Shown: piece after piece, positions 33,143 to 45,980 of the stretch
How positions within the stretch are numbered: position 1 is the first letter of the stretch
Layout of the letters: each line of letters opens with the position of its first letter
DNA from: Locusta migratoria
Taxonomy: Eukaryota > Arthropoda > Insecta > Orthoptera > Acrididae
NCBI GenBank assembly: GCA_026315105.1
Contig: CM048745.1
Span: 537,802,758-537,866,757, forward strand
DNA: 64,000 nt
Direction of reading: 5' to 3'
Program-made: the position numbers and the translations under genes
The notes under the pieces: generated by a model
What the model was told of the DNA's origin: nothing
What the model saw: only the letters and a program-made list of their open reading frames with translations
Databases searched by the model: none

Positions 33143-34685
33143 TAGGGTTACGTACATCCTCTTTTTTCCCGGACACGTCCTCTTTTTGAGGCAATAAAAT
33201 GTGTCCAATCGAAATTGATCAAATTGTACAAAATTTCCTTTTCTTTTGGGTTCCGAGAAAGAAAACTGTTCGGAACTATCATGCGCATGCACAGAGCGAA
33301 ATTGCCGTTCACAACTACCAGCAGTTGTTACACCATACAAAAGTAGGTTATCTCTATTTCCTTGTATTGAGCGGTTGATTCATATGATTCCAGCACTGAA
33401 ATCTTAGTTTTTTTTCTCGAAGTTCTGTTCCTCTTATATTTAAAACTCGTTGTGGAGGATGAACTAAGTGAAGCTATATTGTTGTTTGTTCACTCTTAGA
33501 TGTAAGTTTTCAACAAAAATATACGAAACTTGGAGAAGGAATCAAATTCTGTACCTGAATCAAATTCTGTACCTGAATCAATTTCTGTTTTAAAATCTAC
33601 CTTGGAAGCTCTCGAGGAACGAAAGAAACATAAATAAAATAAATAAAATAAAGACAGTGCTGACACTTAAAAGGGAAGAAGGTTACTCGCACGAGTGTGA
33701 CAACTTTGACAAAGAGATATCAGATGTGTATTGTTCTACTGTTGAATATTTAAAAACCTCGATGGCTCAGTATCAACAGTTCAGACCATTCATGTGGATA
33801 CAACCCTCAGGAATTCCTATCTGGGGGGAGGGGGGGGGATGTTGAAAACAGTATCATGCATCTCAATCGCCGGCCGCGGTGTCCGAGGGGACTGAGGCGC
33901 TCCAGTCACGATCTGCACGGCCACTACGGTCGGGGGTTCGAATCCACCCTCGGGCATGGATATTTGTGCCGTCCTAGTTCGTAAGTAGTTTGTAAGTTTA
34001 GGGACTGATGACCCCGTAGTTAAGTCCCATAAGCTTAACAAACATTTGAACATTTTCCTCAATCATCAAACAAATGTAAACATCAATAATATATTTTGCT
34101 TTGATCAGTTTTGTAATTTTATAAAATTTTTCAAAGATTATCAAAGGAAACAGAACATACCAGCAGCTGAACTGTAGTATGCATATTTCAATCACATCTA
34201 GTGTTGTTAGTTTTCCTGAACTGCTGAAAATTGTAGAATTCTTTTTGTCTTATTCCTAGTCATAACGCCGACGCAAAACGTGTGTTTTCTCTTATGAACA
34301 CACAGTGGCTAAAAGACAGGAATAGATTAAAAATACAAAATATAAAAGTTATTGTATAATAATTTCAAACATTTGAAATGTCTGAGCTTTCGCCGGTGCT
34401 TGCTGGAAACAAAAAGTTGTTGACAGAGATTTCGTCGTCCTGCAAATATAGTTGGTTGAAAAGTGAATAAGACAAGAATGAGTCATTTGAGTCTAGTGAT
34501 GATGAATAAACTGTCAAGATTCATAATATTTGGTTTTACAATAACCACACAAGATTACTGTTTCACTTTGTAGTAGTTTTACATGGTTCATTAATAAAGC
34601 TGTAAATTACTTTCTGTTAAGAATAAAGTGTTCTCTTTTATATATGAACCGTCCTCTTCTTTGATGATGAGCATATGGTAACCCT
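33143..34685 (+). mobile_element. hAT transposon with decayed transposase
   Basis: TIRs are TAGGGTTAC (left) and AGGGTTACC (reverse complement of the right end), with the 8-bp TSD AGAAGGCG at 33135-33142 and 34686-34693. Inside, frame 33657-33845 encodes an internal hAT-like stretch (LTLKREEGYSHECD, YLKTSMAQY). Bases 34200-34340 encode the C-terminal dimerisation block with FPELLKIVEFF and NADAKRVFSLM, then RNRLKIQ. Stops separate the parts. A SINE interrupts the element at 33869-34057. It sits inside the repeat whose empty copy is at 24640-24890. Confidence 0.88.
33869..34057 (+). mobile_element. SINE, family A, inside the hAT element
   Basis: A box TGTCCGAGGGG, B box GGTTCGAATCC. The short TSD CTCAATC lies at 33862-33868 and 34058-34064. 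Confidence 0.92.
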
Positions 34686-34920
34686 AGAAGGCGGCCCAGT
34701 TTTCAAACGTTGTGCGCATCCTCCTCCATTAGCGCACTGGTAGTCACTAACATTAATTCTCTATGCGCGTGGCTGGCCTCGAGTTACGCAATGTTTCTCC
34801 CGCGAGCTCAACAGTTGGCGTTCGGCCGTTACTCCTCCCCTTCAAGCTTCCCCTATCGCTCCGCCTCTATGCGCGGAAGCGCCTTCCTACCTGACGCCGC
34901 GCCGTCTGTAACCAGTAGCG
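34686..34920. repeat. Right half of the repeat split by the hAT element
   Basis: Continues the match to 24668-24890 (ggcggcccagtt ... gcgccttcctacctgacgcc). The left half is about 33110-33142. Confidence 0.75.
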
Positions 34921-35600
34921 ATGGGTAGAACCAGTTCATTCATGTCAACTTCTTCACACATTTAAACACTTTACTGTGAAGTAGCTCGTTCGTTCGTTCA
35001 TGAAGTACTGAAGCCTAACAGATCTACTCATTGTCATTGAGCAGCGCTTTCGTTCACCACGCCTCGCTCACTCAATACTCGATAAGGACCGACCGAATAG
35101 TCGGTTTCGGCTACTTTCGACCAAAAATATTGGTTTCTGGAGGGGATCTTGCAAAATGTGGAAAAACTAGCGATTTGTGGAGTAATGTAAATTGACCGGA
35201 AACTTTAAGTTAACTAGTCGAGTTTCGGTTGCGGTTTCGGCCGCAAATCATGTTTCAGTCGGACTCTACTTAATAATACGACCAACACATGGCAAAACTA
35301 TGCAGTTATGGATACACAGCCTGTATGGAGAGTAGTGGCCATGAGTGGTACTGCTGTTCGTTGACAGAGATCCCAGGACGCCATGTTTTTAGCAAACATG
35401 GACGAGCTTTATTATGTATGAATAGCATCTGTGTGTGTTTCTGTAGCGTAGTGTCTTAAATGCTTCTGACAGCGATTTGACTGTACAGTTATTTACAGGT
35501 TGTTATACGGTAGATATTGCTGCACCTTTACATCTCTTCTGTCGGTTCTCTTTGCATAAAAATGAACTTACATCAATAATGACGCTGTTGATCGGTCTGT
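34921..35600. other. No recognisable feature
   Basis: Contains a short cgttcgttcgttc run near 34990. No motif or gene seen. Confidence 0.45.
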
Positions 35601-36079
35601 CACTACGTTTACATGTAACACATCTTGCTGAAGACGAAAACCGATTTTCGTAAACCGTTTTTCGCTGTCGTGTTTACATGGCACAGCCTGAATCGATTTC
35701 CTAATCCACTTAAGATGGCGGCTGAAAAACAGCTGATTCAGTCCCCGATTTAGTCAGCATAATAGCTATTTTTCTGTACTTAAATACACAGATTCATAGT
35801 CACTCTAATATTAATACTTTTATTCCACATTAGAAAATATCACTCTGTCCATATGTGCCGAAAATTCTTACAAAAATAAAATAAAATCTGACAAGCCAAG
35901 AACGCTTCAAAAACGATTGCGTTTACATGGGCACGAAAATGGATTGTGGAACTGGAAAACCGCTTTAGAGAAGTGGATTTCCAGAATCGATTTTGGAGTG
36001 TTTACATGACCAACCAAAACCGGAATTGGGAAATCTGTTTACGAAATACGGTTTTGGGAGCCCATGTAAACGGGGTGTG
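35601..36079. mobile_element. Candidate MITE with TTTACATG-rich ends
   Basis: The left end CACTACGTTTACATG and the right end (reverse complement CACACCCCGTTTACATGGG) form an imperfect inverted repeat. Further inward the ends also match (gaaaaccg...ttcgtaaa). The word tttacatg recurs at 35607, 35673, 35922, 36000 and 36064. No transposase and no clear TSD. Confidence 0.5.
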
Positions 36080-36745
36080 TGACGATAATTTTAGAACTTC
36101 GCGGCAAGATTTAAGATTAAATGTTGAAGTGATTTACTGAGTGTAAGTAATAATGTGCAACACACAATCATTACGGACAGTCAAGAAAAAAATTCCTGGT
36201 TTTTTCTCTCGTTGACTGTAAAAACCGAAGTGAAGATGGCTTGCTATATATGTTGCTTCTTTTCTCGAGGAATGCAGAAAGACGGAAACAGTGGGCCATG
36301 AAAGTTAACTGAGAAGGTGGGAACCGTAAAAGCGATTTCTGGAAACCAACTATTCTTTTCTTACCCTGCTACTCCCACATGCAAGAAAGGCCTTGATAAA
36401 ACTTAGTAAATAAATTACCGTTTGTTTCTTCCGTGACATAGAGGGTGCCTACTGCGTTTGTAAACCGATAAGCGACGAAACTATTGTATCAATATTTTCT
36501 AGCTGTCTATTAGTTTATGAGTCTGATTTCTGACACGTTACAATATATTTTAACATAGCTACGACACCCTGAGTCAACACATGTCCAACTGGCATCTTGC
36601 TTTGTTTGTGCATTGTTGGCTATTTACAGTCCTTTAATTGATTACGCTATGTAATATGAAAAGGGGGGAGAACTATAGATTAGTTGTGGATATTAAGTTA
36701 TCTATTTTGAGTCAGTTTCTGCTATTTCAGTAAAAAAAGTAATGA
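36080..36745. other. No recognisable feature
   Basis: AT-rich sequence without motif. Confidence 0.5.
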
Positions 36746-38945
36746 CATTTATTTATTTATTGCTTTTTCTGTTCCATAGGACCCAATTGAGGAGTGAGAC
36801 TCCATGGTCATGGAACAAGTCAATACATTAATTGTTACACAAGAATGGTAATAGAAAATTTTTAAGTAGTCCTTTGCACACGACAATCTTAAGACAAAGT
36901 GAAAAGAATCAATAAAGAAGAAATGAATTAGCTTAATTGTTTAACTTTTCTAGGAGTTCCTCGACAGAATAAAAGGAGTGAGCCATGAGGTAACTCTTCA
37001 ATTTGGATTTGAAAGCTTGTGGATTAGTGCTAAGATTCTTTAGTTCTTGTGGCAGCTTATTGAAAATGGATGCCGCAGAATATTGTACCCCATTCTGCAC
37101 AAGTGTTAAGGTGGTGTGATGCAAATGCAGATTCGACTTCTAACTAGTATTCACCGAGTGAAAGCCACTAACTCGTGGGAATAAGCTGATATTATTAACA
37201 ACAAACGACATTAAAGAAAAAATGTATTGTGACGCCAGAGTCAAAATTCCCAGACTACTGAAAAGGGGTCGACATGACGTTCGCGAACTTACACCACATA
37301 TTGCTCGAACCGCCCGTTTTCGAGCCAGAAATGTGCTTTTTGCATCAGGCGAGTTACCCCAAAAAAACAATGCCGTACGTCATAAGTGAGTGAAAGTAAG
37401 CGTAATAGACTACTTTTCGTGTTGAAAAATCACTTATCTCAGATATTGTTCTAATGGTAAATATAGCAGAATTTAGTTTTGGAACAAGATTCTGAACATG
37501 GGCTTTCCATGACAGCTTACTGTCTATATGAACACCTAGAAATTTGAACTGTTCAGTCTCACTTATCACATGCCCATTATGTGTAACCAGAATGTCAGCT
37601 TTCGTCAAATTATGTGTTAGAAATTGTAAAAACTCAGTTTTGCTCTGATTTAACATCAACTTGTTTTCTACAAGTCATGAACTTATCTCTTGAACTGCAT
37701 TATTTGATACTGTGTCAATATTACGAGCAACATCCTTCACTACCAAGCTGGTATCATCAGCAAACAAAAATATTTTACAATCACCTGTTATACTCGAAGG
37801 CATATCATTTATATAAATAAGAAACAGCAATGGTCCCAAAACAGACCCCTGGGGCACACCATACTTAATTGTGCCCCATTGGGATTGCACGTCATAGCCA
37901 TTTTCTACACTGCGGAGAATTACCTTCTGTTGTCTATTATTAAAGTAAGAGGTGAACCAGTTGTGGGCTACTCCCCGTATTCTATAATGTTCCAACTTCT
38001 GCAACAATATTTTGTGATCAACACAATCAAACGCATTTGTTAAATCAAAGAAGACGCCTAATGTCCGTAGCCTCTTATTTAACCCATCAAGTGCCTCACA
38101 GAGAAACGAAAATATAGCGTTTTCAGTCGTTAAACCACTTCTAAAACCAAACTGTACGTTTGACAGGAAATTATGTGAACTGAAATGATCAATTAATCTT
38201 GAATATACAGCCTTTTCAATAACTTTGGAAAAAACCGATGGCATAGAAATAGGTCTATAGTTGTCTACATTATCCCTTTCTCCTTTTTTATAAAGCAGTT
38301 TCACTACTGAGTACTTTAATCTGTTAGGAAACTGACCATTCTGAAAGGAAAAATTACAAATATGTCTTAGTACTGGGCTAACATATGGAGAACAGTACTT
38401 TAGAATTCTGCTAGATACCCCATCATATCCACAAGAGTCCTTAGTCTTTAGTGATTTAATTATTGACTCAATCTCACCTATGGAAGTATCATGAAGGACC
38501 ATTTCAGGTAACAGCCTCGGAAAGGCATTTTCTAAAAACGTTATATGATTACCCGTAGAAACTAGAGTTTTGTTTAGTTCCCCTACTATATTCAGAAAGT
38601 GATTATTGAATATTGCACATATATCTAACTTGTCAGTAACAGAAACATTCCTACTACGCACTGACGTTATATCTTCTACCTGCTGCTGCTGACCTGACAC
38701 TTCCTTCACGACTGACCAGATAGTTTTAATTTTATCCCAAGAGTTTGCTATTCTTTTTGCATACCACATACTTTTTGCATTCTTAATGACATTTTTCAGA
38801 ACCTTACAGTACTGTTTGTAATGAGCTACTGCATCTTCATTCTGACTACTTCTAACATTTTGATACAACTCCCGCTTAGTTCGACATGATACTCTTATCC
38901 CCTTTGTCAGACACCCTGGCTGTCTGCTATTGGAAGTACCCTATT
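36746..38945 (-). mobile_element. Jockey/CR1-type LINE with nearly intact reverse transcriptase
   Basis: On the minus strand, the pre-RT motif RQPGCLTKGIRVSCRTKREL (about 38930-38870) leads into a 397-codon frame (37675-38868). It has the RT landmarks in order: SCGYDGVSSRILK, NYRPISMPSVFSKVIEK, FGFRSGLTTENAIF, FFDLTNAFDCVDH (catalytic Asp), YGVPQGSVLGPLLF and FLFADDTSLV (catalytic FADD). A TGA stands where the family has Trp at 37673, then the frame continues (37354-37659). An extra T in a T run near 37365 shifts the frame, and an in-frame TAG lies near 37139. The 3' part (36933-37124) encodes AASIFNKLPQELK. The endonuclease domain and ORF1 are missing. Confidence 0.93.
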
Positions 38946-39639
38946 TTGATTGTTTTTGTTTTTTGTAAAACTACGTACTGAATGACGTTTTTGGTATTTC
39001 CCAATGTACGAAATGTTATAAGATCGATAAGTATACACTTAAAATGCATATGGAGGCGGAAAACAATAACGTTCCTTATGAGGCGTGGAAGAGGCGTTTA
39101 TCAGTTTTGTATCTACTTGATACGTACGGCGATGTAAAATATCGTATGCTAAATACTGCATTAATGCTACTGTCTTGAAGTGAATACCTAGTAGTCAGAA
39201 GAAGCTGATAAAATACTGTATGTGAGCAGCTACCAAGTCTTATGTAGAGTTTGCTGTGGCCGCGTAGTTAGCCACTCTTTCATAAATTGCCACGAAAATA
39301 TCTAGTCGATTTCTGGAAGTAATCGCTGACGGCAACGACTTTCAAGTGAAATTCCCGGTAAATGTAGTTCGCTTGTTGACAGGTCGTGGAAAACATAGTA
39401 GTATTCCGACACAAGTCCTTTGCTTGTGGTATCTAAACCAGTATGTTTTCGATACTGAACAAGACCTTCTATCATTAACAACATGAATATGAAACTGTAT
39501 TCCATTACAGTTACTGTGCGTGTGTTGTATACCAGCGCTGTGTCAAACGGCCGACAGACGCACCAATTAACGCACGAAAACTACTGTAAACATTAGTGGT
39601 CCATTGGCGTTGAGGCAATGCAGATTTCTTTAGTTCAAA
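38946..39639. other. No recognisable feature
   Basis: AT-rich with chance frames only. Confidence 0.5.
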
Positions 39640-39746
39640 GTTCAAGATTTGCATAACTTAAGGGACCAAACTGCCAAGTTCATCGGTGCCTATACTTATA
39701 CACTCCTTTAAACTATCTTAAACTAACTTATGTTGAGTACAAAAGA

Positions 39747-39792
<46 letters not shown>

Positions 39793-39872
39793 TGCCCGAG
39801 TGAGGACTCGAACCTCCGGCGGCCCCGTAATCCTTTACATGGCGCAGACCGCACAGCCATTCCCACGCGGCA
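39640..39872 (-). mobile_element. Decayed SINE, family A, expanded by (CA)n
   Basis: Tail caagatttgcataacttaagg, B box (ggactcgaacctcc, reverse) and head are recognisable. A 42-base CA run (39748-39789) lies where type 2 copies have a short acacacac stretch, so the microsatellite grew from the SINE body. Confidence 0.8.
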
Positions 39873-40424
39873 GTTCTATAGTCTCCACATGGAAAAGGCC
39901 TTACCTTTTTGTAGTGTTAACGGTCAGAACCCTTTATGTAGCTCAGTCCGCGTTTTTCACGGCATGAATCTCGGCGGTCGTTAGCTCCCTTTGGTCGTTC
40001 GCCACCAAATTCCAGCTCTGTGGAAGTCTCGGTGGTGTTCTCCCAACCACAGGAACTTGGCTTTCCTTAGAGTAGTGCTTTTCAGGCAAAAAGTACGTTT
40101 CATCTGCCGTAAGGTTTCATGGATCCGATTAATACGCCTCATTTGTTCTAATGAGGCATGAACGCTACACTGTCAGTTTGTAGGTATGCTACCGTTCATT
40201 TGTGCAGGCGAACAGCTAAGCAAGCACCGAGGACACCTTTTACAGTATAGAGTTTATTTAGTTCCGGAGTTTTCACGAGGCAACTTTGACTCTGCAGATC
40301 GGATTCTTATGCTCTGGTGCAGTTGCAGCTTTGAAGGAAATCTGTTGTATCGTAGCGCTTCCACTTCTGTAAGAAGATCGTATCTTATTCACGGCCCCTC
40401 AGAGAGAGGGGGAGGGGGAATAAA
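39873..40424. other. No gene recognised
   Basis: A minus-strand reading near 39980-40150 (MRRINRIHETLRQMKRTF) hints at an old transposase or LINE, but I cannot name a family. Confidence 0.3.
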
Positions 40425-41035
40425 GTGAAAGAAGTAATAATGCAGGCACTATGGTTAATATTGTTGTGTTCAGAGTTTTGTTACTTGGGCAGTAAAATAA
40501 CAAATGATGTCGCAGTACAGAGAATATAAAATGCAGAATGGCCATGGGTAGAAAAGCGTTCTTGAAAAAGAGAAATTTGTTAACATAGAATATTGATTTA
40601 AGCCTAAGGAAGTCCTTTCTGAAGGCATTTGTGTGGAGTGTTGCCTTGTATGGGAGTGAAACATGGACGATAAACAGTGCGGACAAGAAGAGGATAGAGG
40701 CTTTTGAAATGTGGTGCTACAGAAGAATGCTGAAAATTAGGTGGGTGGATCGCGTAACTAATGAGGAGGTACTGAACAGAATTGGGGAGAAAAGGAATTT
40801 CTGGCATACCTTGAACAAAAGAAGGGAGCGATTAGTAGGACACATTCTTAGACATCAAGGAATTGTGAATTTAGCGTTGGAGGGAAGTGTGTGGGGTAAA
40901 AACCGCAGAGGAAGACCAAGAGATGGATACGGTAAGCAGATTCAGACAGATGTAGGTTGTCGTCCTTATGTGGAGTTGAAGAGGCTTGCTTAGGATAGAT
41001 CAAACTAGTCTCCGGATTGAAGACCACAACAACAA
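40425..41035 (+). mobile_element. RTE-type LINE, 5'-truncated copy
   Basis: Frame 40631-40993 (120 codons) encodes WSVALYGSETWTINSADKKR, FEMWCYRRMLKIRWVDRVTN and VGHILRHQGIVNLALEGSVW, the same family as 16186-16932 and 31060-31311. It ends in a (CAA)n tail at 41027-41036. The first 200 bases are frame-shifted. Confidence 0.92.
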
Positions 41036-42739
41036 CCTGGTCAGTACGACTTTCAATCGTAGCAGCGTGTCGTTTCTTGTGAAGCAGCATTTGACGAGAT
41101 TTTACTTCCACAACGCGTCATTTTGTTCCATCCAGTGTGAATCGACCCTAAAAGAACTGTGAGTGCGCAAGTAAGTGAAGACAGATTGTGTCAGTAATTT
41201 CTGGCGAACTTATTGTTGTGGAATTGGTGTTTGCTAGCGAATGTATCGACCAAGAGGTAGGGACGATCCAGCAGAGTTCAACCGCTGACAATGCGTGGTA
41301 CTGTAGAGGCCACGCTAACGTTGATATTGGTCGTGTTAATCCAGCCGCTGTCTGATATTTATTGAGTCTATACTCTGCAAGCCGTCTCACGGCGTGTGTA
41401 GATGGCTGATCTCCTCTATTCTCTTCTTAAATTTGCGAATATTGTGTCGGGTTATTGACTGCCGTTGCGTATTCTCATATTCTGGCCTTAGCCCACCGAT
41501 TTCCCCACCATGTTCATTTTGTGAGTTGTATGAGGATGTGACCGAAGGTAAACTCGTGGAATTTGTCAGCAGAGTAAAACACCTGCCTTGTTCGGTGTGC
41601 CACCTTCATCTCCCTAACGCCCTCGCTTTTAAATAATAGAACCTATGGCGGAACGCACCGCTCTACGTTGGATTTTCTCTATCTTCTACATTAATCCTAC
41701 CAGGCAATGTCATAGAATAAAGCAAAATGGTATTTCTAGTCGGACGGACTATTGCTTAATGAGCCATTTTCGAGACCGAAATTCATTTCCTTGAGATAAA
41801 TCCCCTACACCTTGTCTTGGAAATCATTTAGTGCCCCTCTGGGAGTGCCGCCCAGGGCAGGTAACACAGTTTCTCCCCATATACGCTATGTTTTCAGATG
41901 TAACTTGATAATCGATAAAGATTTTCGAAATAAAAATTTTTTCTATATAAATGTCTAAATCTTACACAGTTAAAATTTGAGCAATTTACTTTGTTTTAAA
42001 ATCAAATGACGGACAATAGACATAACTTTTATTCTATTTAAAATGTTTTTTTCTTCAGAAAAAAATATGAAATTTTCATTAAATTTAAGTTTTAAAAATA
42101 CGGCATAAATACATATACCTTCATTTTGATTTATATTTGAGAATATTGTTTTGAATATTTTGTGGCTCAATCGCGTAATTTTTATTAATTATAGTAAGTT
42201 TGACCAGAAAGCATTTGTTTATTAGTTCTGCTAGTTTGTGAAAGACACTAACTTACTGTCTCGATGAGAGAAAAATTACCCCCTCAAAGAACTCCAGGTT
42301 TCCTGTTGTCCTAATGGAACAGGCAATACCTAGTAGAATTATTCAGGTACAGCCTCTCAGAGCTACCAGTGTCTTCATCGGATCATTGTTATCCGGGAAC
42401 ATAAACAGCCCTGTTGACTCCTCGCTGGTGGTGCCAGCCATGGATGTTCATCTTTAGTTTCTTGCCAAATTACACGACTGATTCGACATATAATATAAGA
42501 TAAAATGAAAATACGTTCGATTTTGCTCTCAGATCAGCTTATAAAAGCGCATATTAACATTACGTTCAAAACAAGAAGTAAGCAGCAGTTATTTGTCACC
42601 TACAGACATATGAAAATTTTGTTTGTCAAATTATAACATGACGGATAATGCAAAACACATGAATGCGCAGACACCAAGGAGGTTGGCAGACACGTTGCAG
42701 CCCAACTGCAGCCGTTGCTGCTTAGACACCAGAAGTTCA
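41036..42739. other. No recognisable feature
   Basis: AT-rich with several short frames and no motif. The stretch 42290-42470 has ordinary composition but no splice or domain signal I can support. Confidence 0.5.
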
Positions 42740-42931
42740 AATGTTTGTAAATCTATCGGACCAAACTGCGTGGTCATCAGTCCGTAGCTTACAAACTACT
42801 TAAACCTAGGTAAACTAACCTAAGGATAAACACACACACCCATGCCCCAGGGAGGACTCCAACCTCCACGGCGAGCAACCGCGCGCTCCGCAGCGAGACG
42901 CTTTTAGACCGCTCGGCTACTCCACCGCGGC
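42740..42931 (-). mobile_element. SINE, family A type 2, with 11-bp TSD
   Basis: Full-length copy with type 2 body. The exact direct repeat CCAGAAGTTCA lies at 42729-42739 and 42932-42942. Confidence 0.95.
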
Positions 42932-42942
42932 CCAGAAGTTCA

Positions 42943-44243
42943 TCTAGATTTTATAGAGATTAGTGCCTATTGCATTCGCTTGGCGTGCTGGCCAATTCCA
43001 CAAATTTGTCTTACAACTGATAATTCCATCTATTCAAGAACAACGTACTGAGTTTTACCTAGCGGAAATCGACTATAACTCGCCAAGATGGCGGAAAAAA
43101 AAAAATAAATTAAAAATTAAAACCCTTGCGATCAACCCTAGTGTGATTTCCCGGTGAATAAGGCCCCCGACCATTTCATCTGATTGGACATCCTGAAATT
43201 TGAGTTAATGAATAGATGATTTTACTATGTAAAACAACCTTTTGAAAACATTAGTTTTTTTATCTCTCCATCTTCTGATAGAATGGCAAACATCAACATT
43301 CGAAAACAGCAATAACATAACGCCGCCTTAAAACGTCGTTTGTCCATCTCGTTCTCTTCCTCTGCTTCGACTACCTTCAACTCGTACCGCCCCCCCTCGC
43401 TCCTAAAAATTGCCTTTTGTATTTGTTCGGCCAGCCTGTTCCTGTTGTGTCGTGAGCTTGTACACAGTTACAGTGGGCTGACCCCTTAGTCCCTTCCCGC
43501 TGCCTGTTGCTCGAAGCAATGAAAGGGGATGTGGTTGCACCCCTCTAAGAAGGGTCCCTAGGGAACGAGGTATTCCACGAATGGCGTTCTACATAACCGT
43601 TACATGGTACAGAATGTGTGTGCAATAAAAGATGCCCACACTGTTGTATGGATACACCAGCCATCATTTCGCTCACGACGATTTTTTAAAGGCTTGAAAT
43701 ATTACTCGCAGGTACAGTACACACAAAAGAGGATCGAACGAGGGGTGCAGTAGTTGGATTGTCCTTGGTTTCGAGTTAGGCAATGCTGATGAACGAGCGT
43801 CATTTGGTTTGCCAGTTTTCCTCTCTGTTAAGAGCTGCAGAACAGTCTTCCGTTATCCAGCCGCTCTCTCCATCCTGAAGTTGATGGATTAGACTCTTCA
43901 CAAACCACCTAAAAGTGAATCATACTTGAAGCTCGCTTTGTAAAGTAACGGCTAATGACTGCTATTCCATGACGTCATATGTTTTTTGAAACTCATTCGG
44001 AATAAACTTAAAAATATTGGTAGCAGTATTTTTTCTAAAGAGCCATGTAAGCAGGAGTCGGAAATATCCAGAATGCTTCTAAAACAACGAAGTGGAAGAC
44101 AACAATGAATACCGTGCACGAATCAACAATACAGTGACAATGGCTACAGCGCATATTGCTGTTATTTGTGTAAGGTTGTCAGGGAGCATCACAGAGGGGC
44201 CTTGTAAAAGTGCGTAACCTGTACATAGTTGTATTTTTCGTAA

Positions 44244-44247
<4 letters not shown>
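42943..44247. other. No recognisable feature
   Basis: AT-rich with a C-rich patch near 43390. No motif or open frame of note. Confidence 0.5.

Positions 44248-44308
<61 letters not shown>
44248..44308. repeat. (TA)n microsatellite
   Basis: About 60 bases of alternating TA. A 26-base A run follows at 44499-44524. Confidence 0.95.
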
Positions 44309-44311
<3 letters not shown>

Positions 44312-44556
44312 AAAAATTATTTACTGTGAGACTGGACTAGGCACATGTTGCAAAATATTAAAGATTAAATTGATTATAAGAGATTGTCTTATTTTTCACT
44401 TACCTAGCGCTGAAATAAATAACTGTGCGCTCTTTATTTTTTGGTGTGGTCCGACTTTCTACTACATCTTCCAAAATTTTAAGATTCATCATCCGGGGAA
44501 AAAAAAAAAAAAAAAAAAAAAAAACGGACTTGGCAACAGTGGTAGTGAAACACCTG

Positions 44557-45980
44557 CAGTGGCGGCTGGTGCTTCAGATGACTGGGGGTTCACTTCTTTT
44601 GAGTGTCGGATCTTGATAGTTCCCTCCCCCTCCCCCCACCAGCACTCAGCGCGTCGATGTTTCGCCCCCACCCCTCCCGCTTGACGTCAGATAATTTGAC
44701 GCACCTCTGCGAGTGGCGACGGAGGAAAGCGCCGCTGTTTGCCACACCCTCCTTTAGATATACAAGATCTGCAGAATGTCTTACCTCAGTTTGTTTGCGC
44801 TTGCTTCAACTCGAGCTGAGGCGTCGGCCTACCAAGCTTCTTTATTTCACGGTATTGTTCCAAGCTTAAAGCTGAGTCATTTGTTTCTAAAAGATACTGA
44901 ATGTTCTTTATTTTTCTTTGATAATAAACGACAAGACCATTTGAATATGCACATGAACACTAAAACACAGTAAGTAACTGACGGCACTGTTAAGTGACTG
45001 TAAAAAACTGAATCTGATACGACGGTGAAGAGACAAGCTATCTTCGGGACACTGTAAGCAGCAACCTTCTAACCTTGCGCATGCATAAAGGCTGCTCTCC
45101 CCCACATCTTTCCAAACAGTTAAATGCTTGTTACAACCAAGAGTATAGATGTCATTTATCCCCAAAATCGCGACACATTTGCTAAAATGCCCAAACATAT
45201 GTGGCAAGTAACAATACAAAAGTCGTCATTGTTCCCACATCTGTTAAAAAGACGATTGGGTTAAAAAAATGTTTGCCATAGGTCTACCTTCGACAGCGCA
45301 ACGCGATGTCGCTAACCACACGGCTATTCTTGCCACGTTGAGAGTAGTGACTGCATAATTATTCATGATCGGATCTTCTGAAGGCTTTTACAGTTAATAC
45401 ATCTTTAATTTATAGTTGTAAGATATTTTACCAAATATGACGTGTTTTTGATGAATCTCCAATGCGCCAAAAACAAGTATGAAGGACGGATGTTGCCTGA
45501 ATGGAGGATTTGGACATGCGCAAGGCGAGGTACGCAGAAGCTCCATTGTCTTGCTTCGGGACCATTCGTGCGTAACAGCCAAAGCTCGAGTAGCCAGCTC
45601 CAACGCCAATGTTAAGAGCGGCGTTTCCGCTCGTCCCTTCCTGCCGCGGGAGCGCCCATGTACTGCCTCTAGGGGGTTCCGAAGAGAATCTGAACCTCAG
45701 CCGAGCATGCGCATTGCAACGCTGCGGCTACTGCCGCCTACATTAAGCGGCCTCGCTACGACTCGTGTACGTGCTGTCTCCGCGACGTAAATCGTTTCTG
45801 ATGCGATAAAAATACTTTGAATGTGCATGTAAAATGATTTGATAGAAGAACGAAACTAAAAATGATAGTTTAAAAATACTTTTTGCTTTATTTAGTCATT
45901 TACTTTTTTTTTTTTTTTTTCACGACGAGAATTTCCGGGGGTTCACTGAACCAGTGAACACATAGGGCGCGCCGCTACTG
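44557..45980. mobile_element. Candidate non-autonomous hAT element (1.4 kb)
   Basis: The left end CAGTGGCGGC and the reverse complement of the right end CAGTAGCGGC form a short TIR. Flanking 8-mers AACACCTG (44549-44556) and AACGCCTG (45981-45988) match at 7 of 8. A second possible right end (reverse complement CAGCGACGGCTGGTGCC at 46014) matches the left end better over 26 bases but lacks a TSD, so the element border is uncertain. GC-rich blocks lie at 44600-44730 and 45590-45790. No transposase. Confidence 0.6.

Noticed and set aside
35601..36079. P element
   Set aside because: Inverted ends exist, but no transposase and no 8-bp TSD could be found. Left as an unclassified MITE candidate.
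44307..44684. 125-codon frame through a poly-A tract
   Set aside because: The frame is held open by a Lys-coding A run and spans a hAT border.
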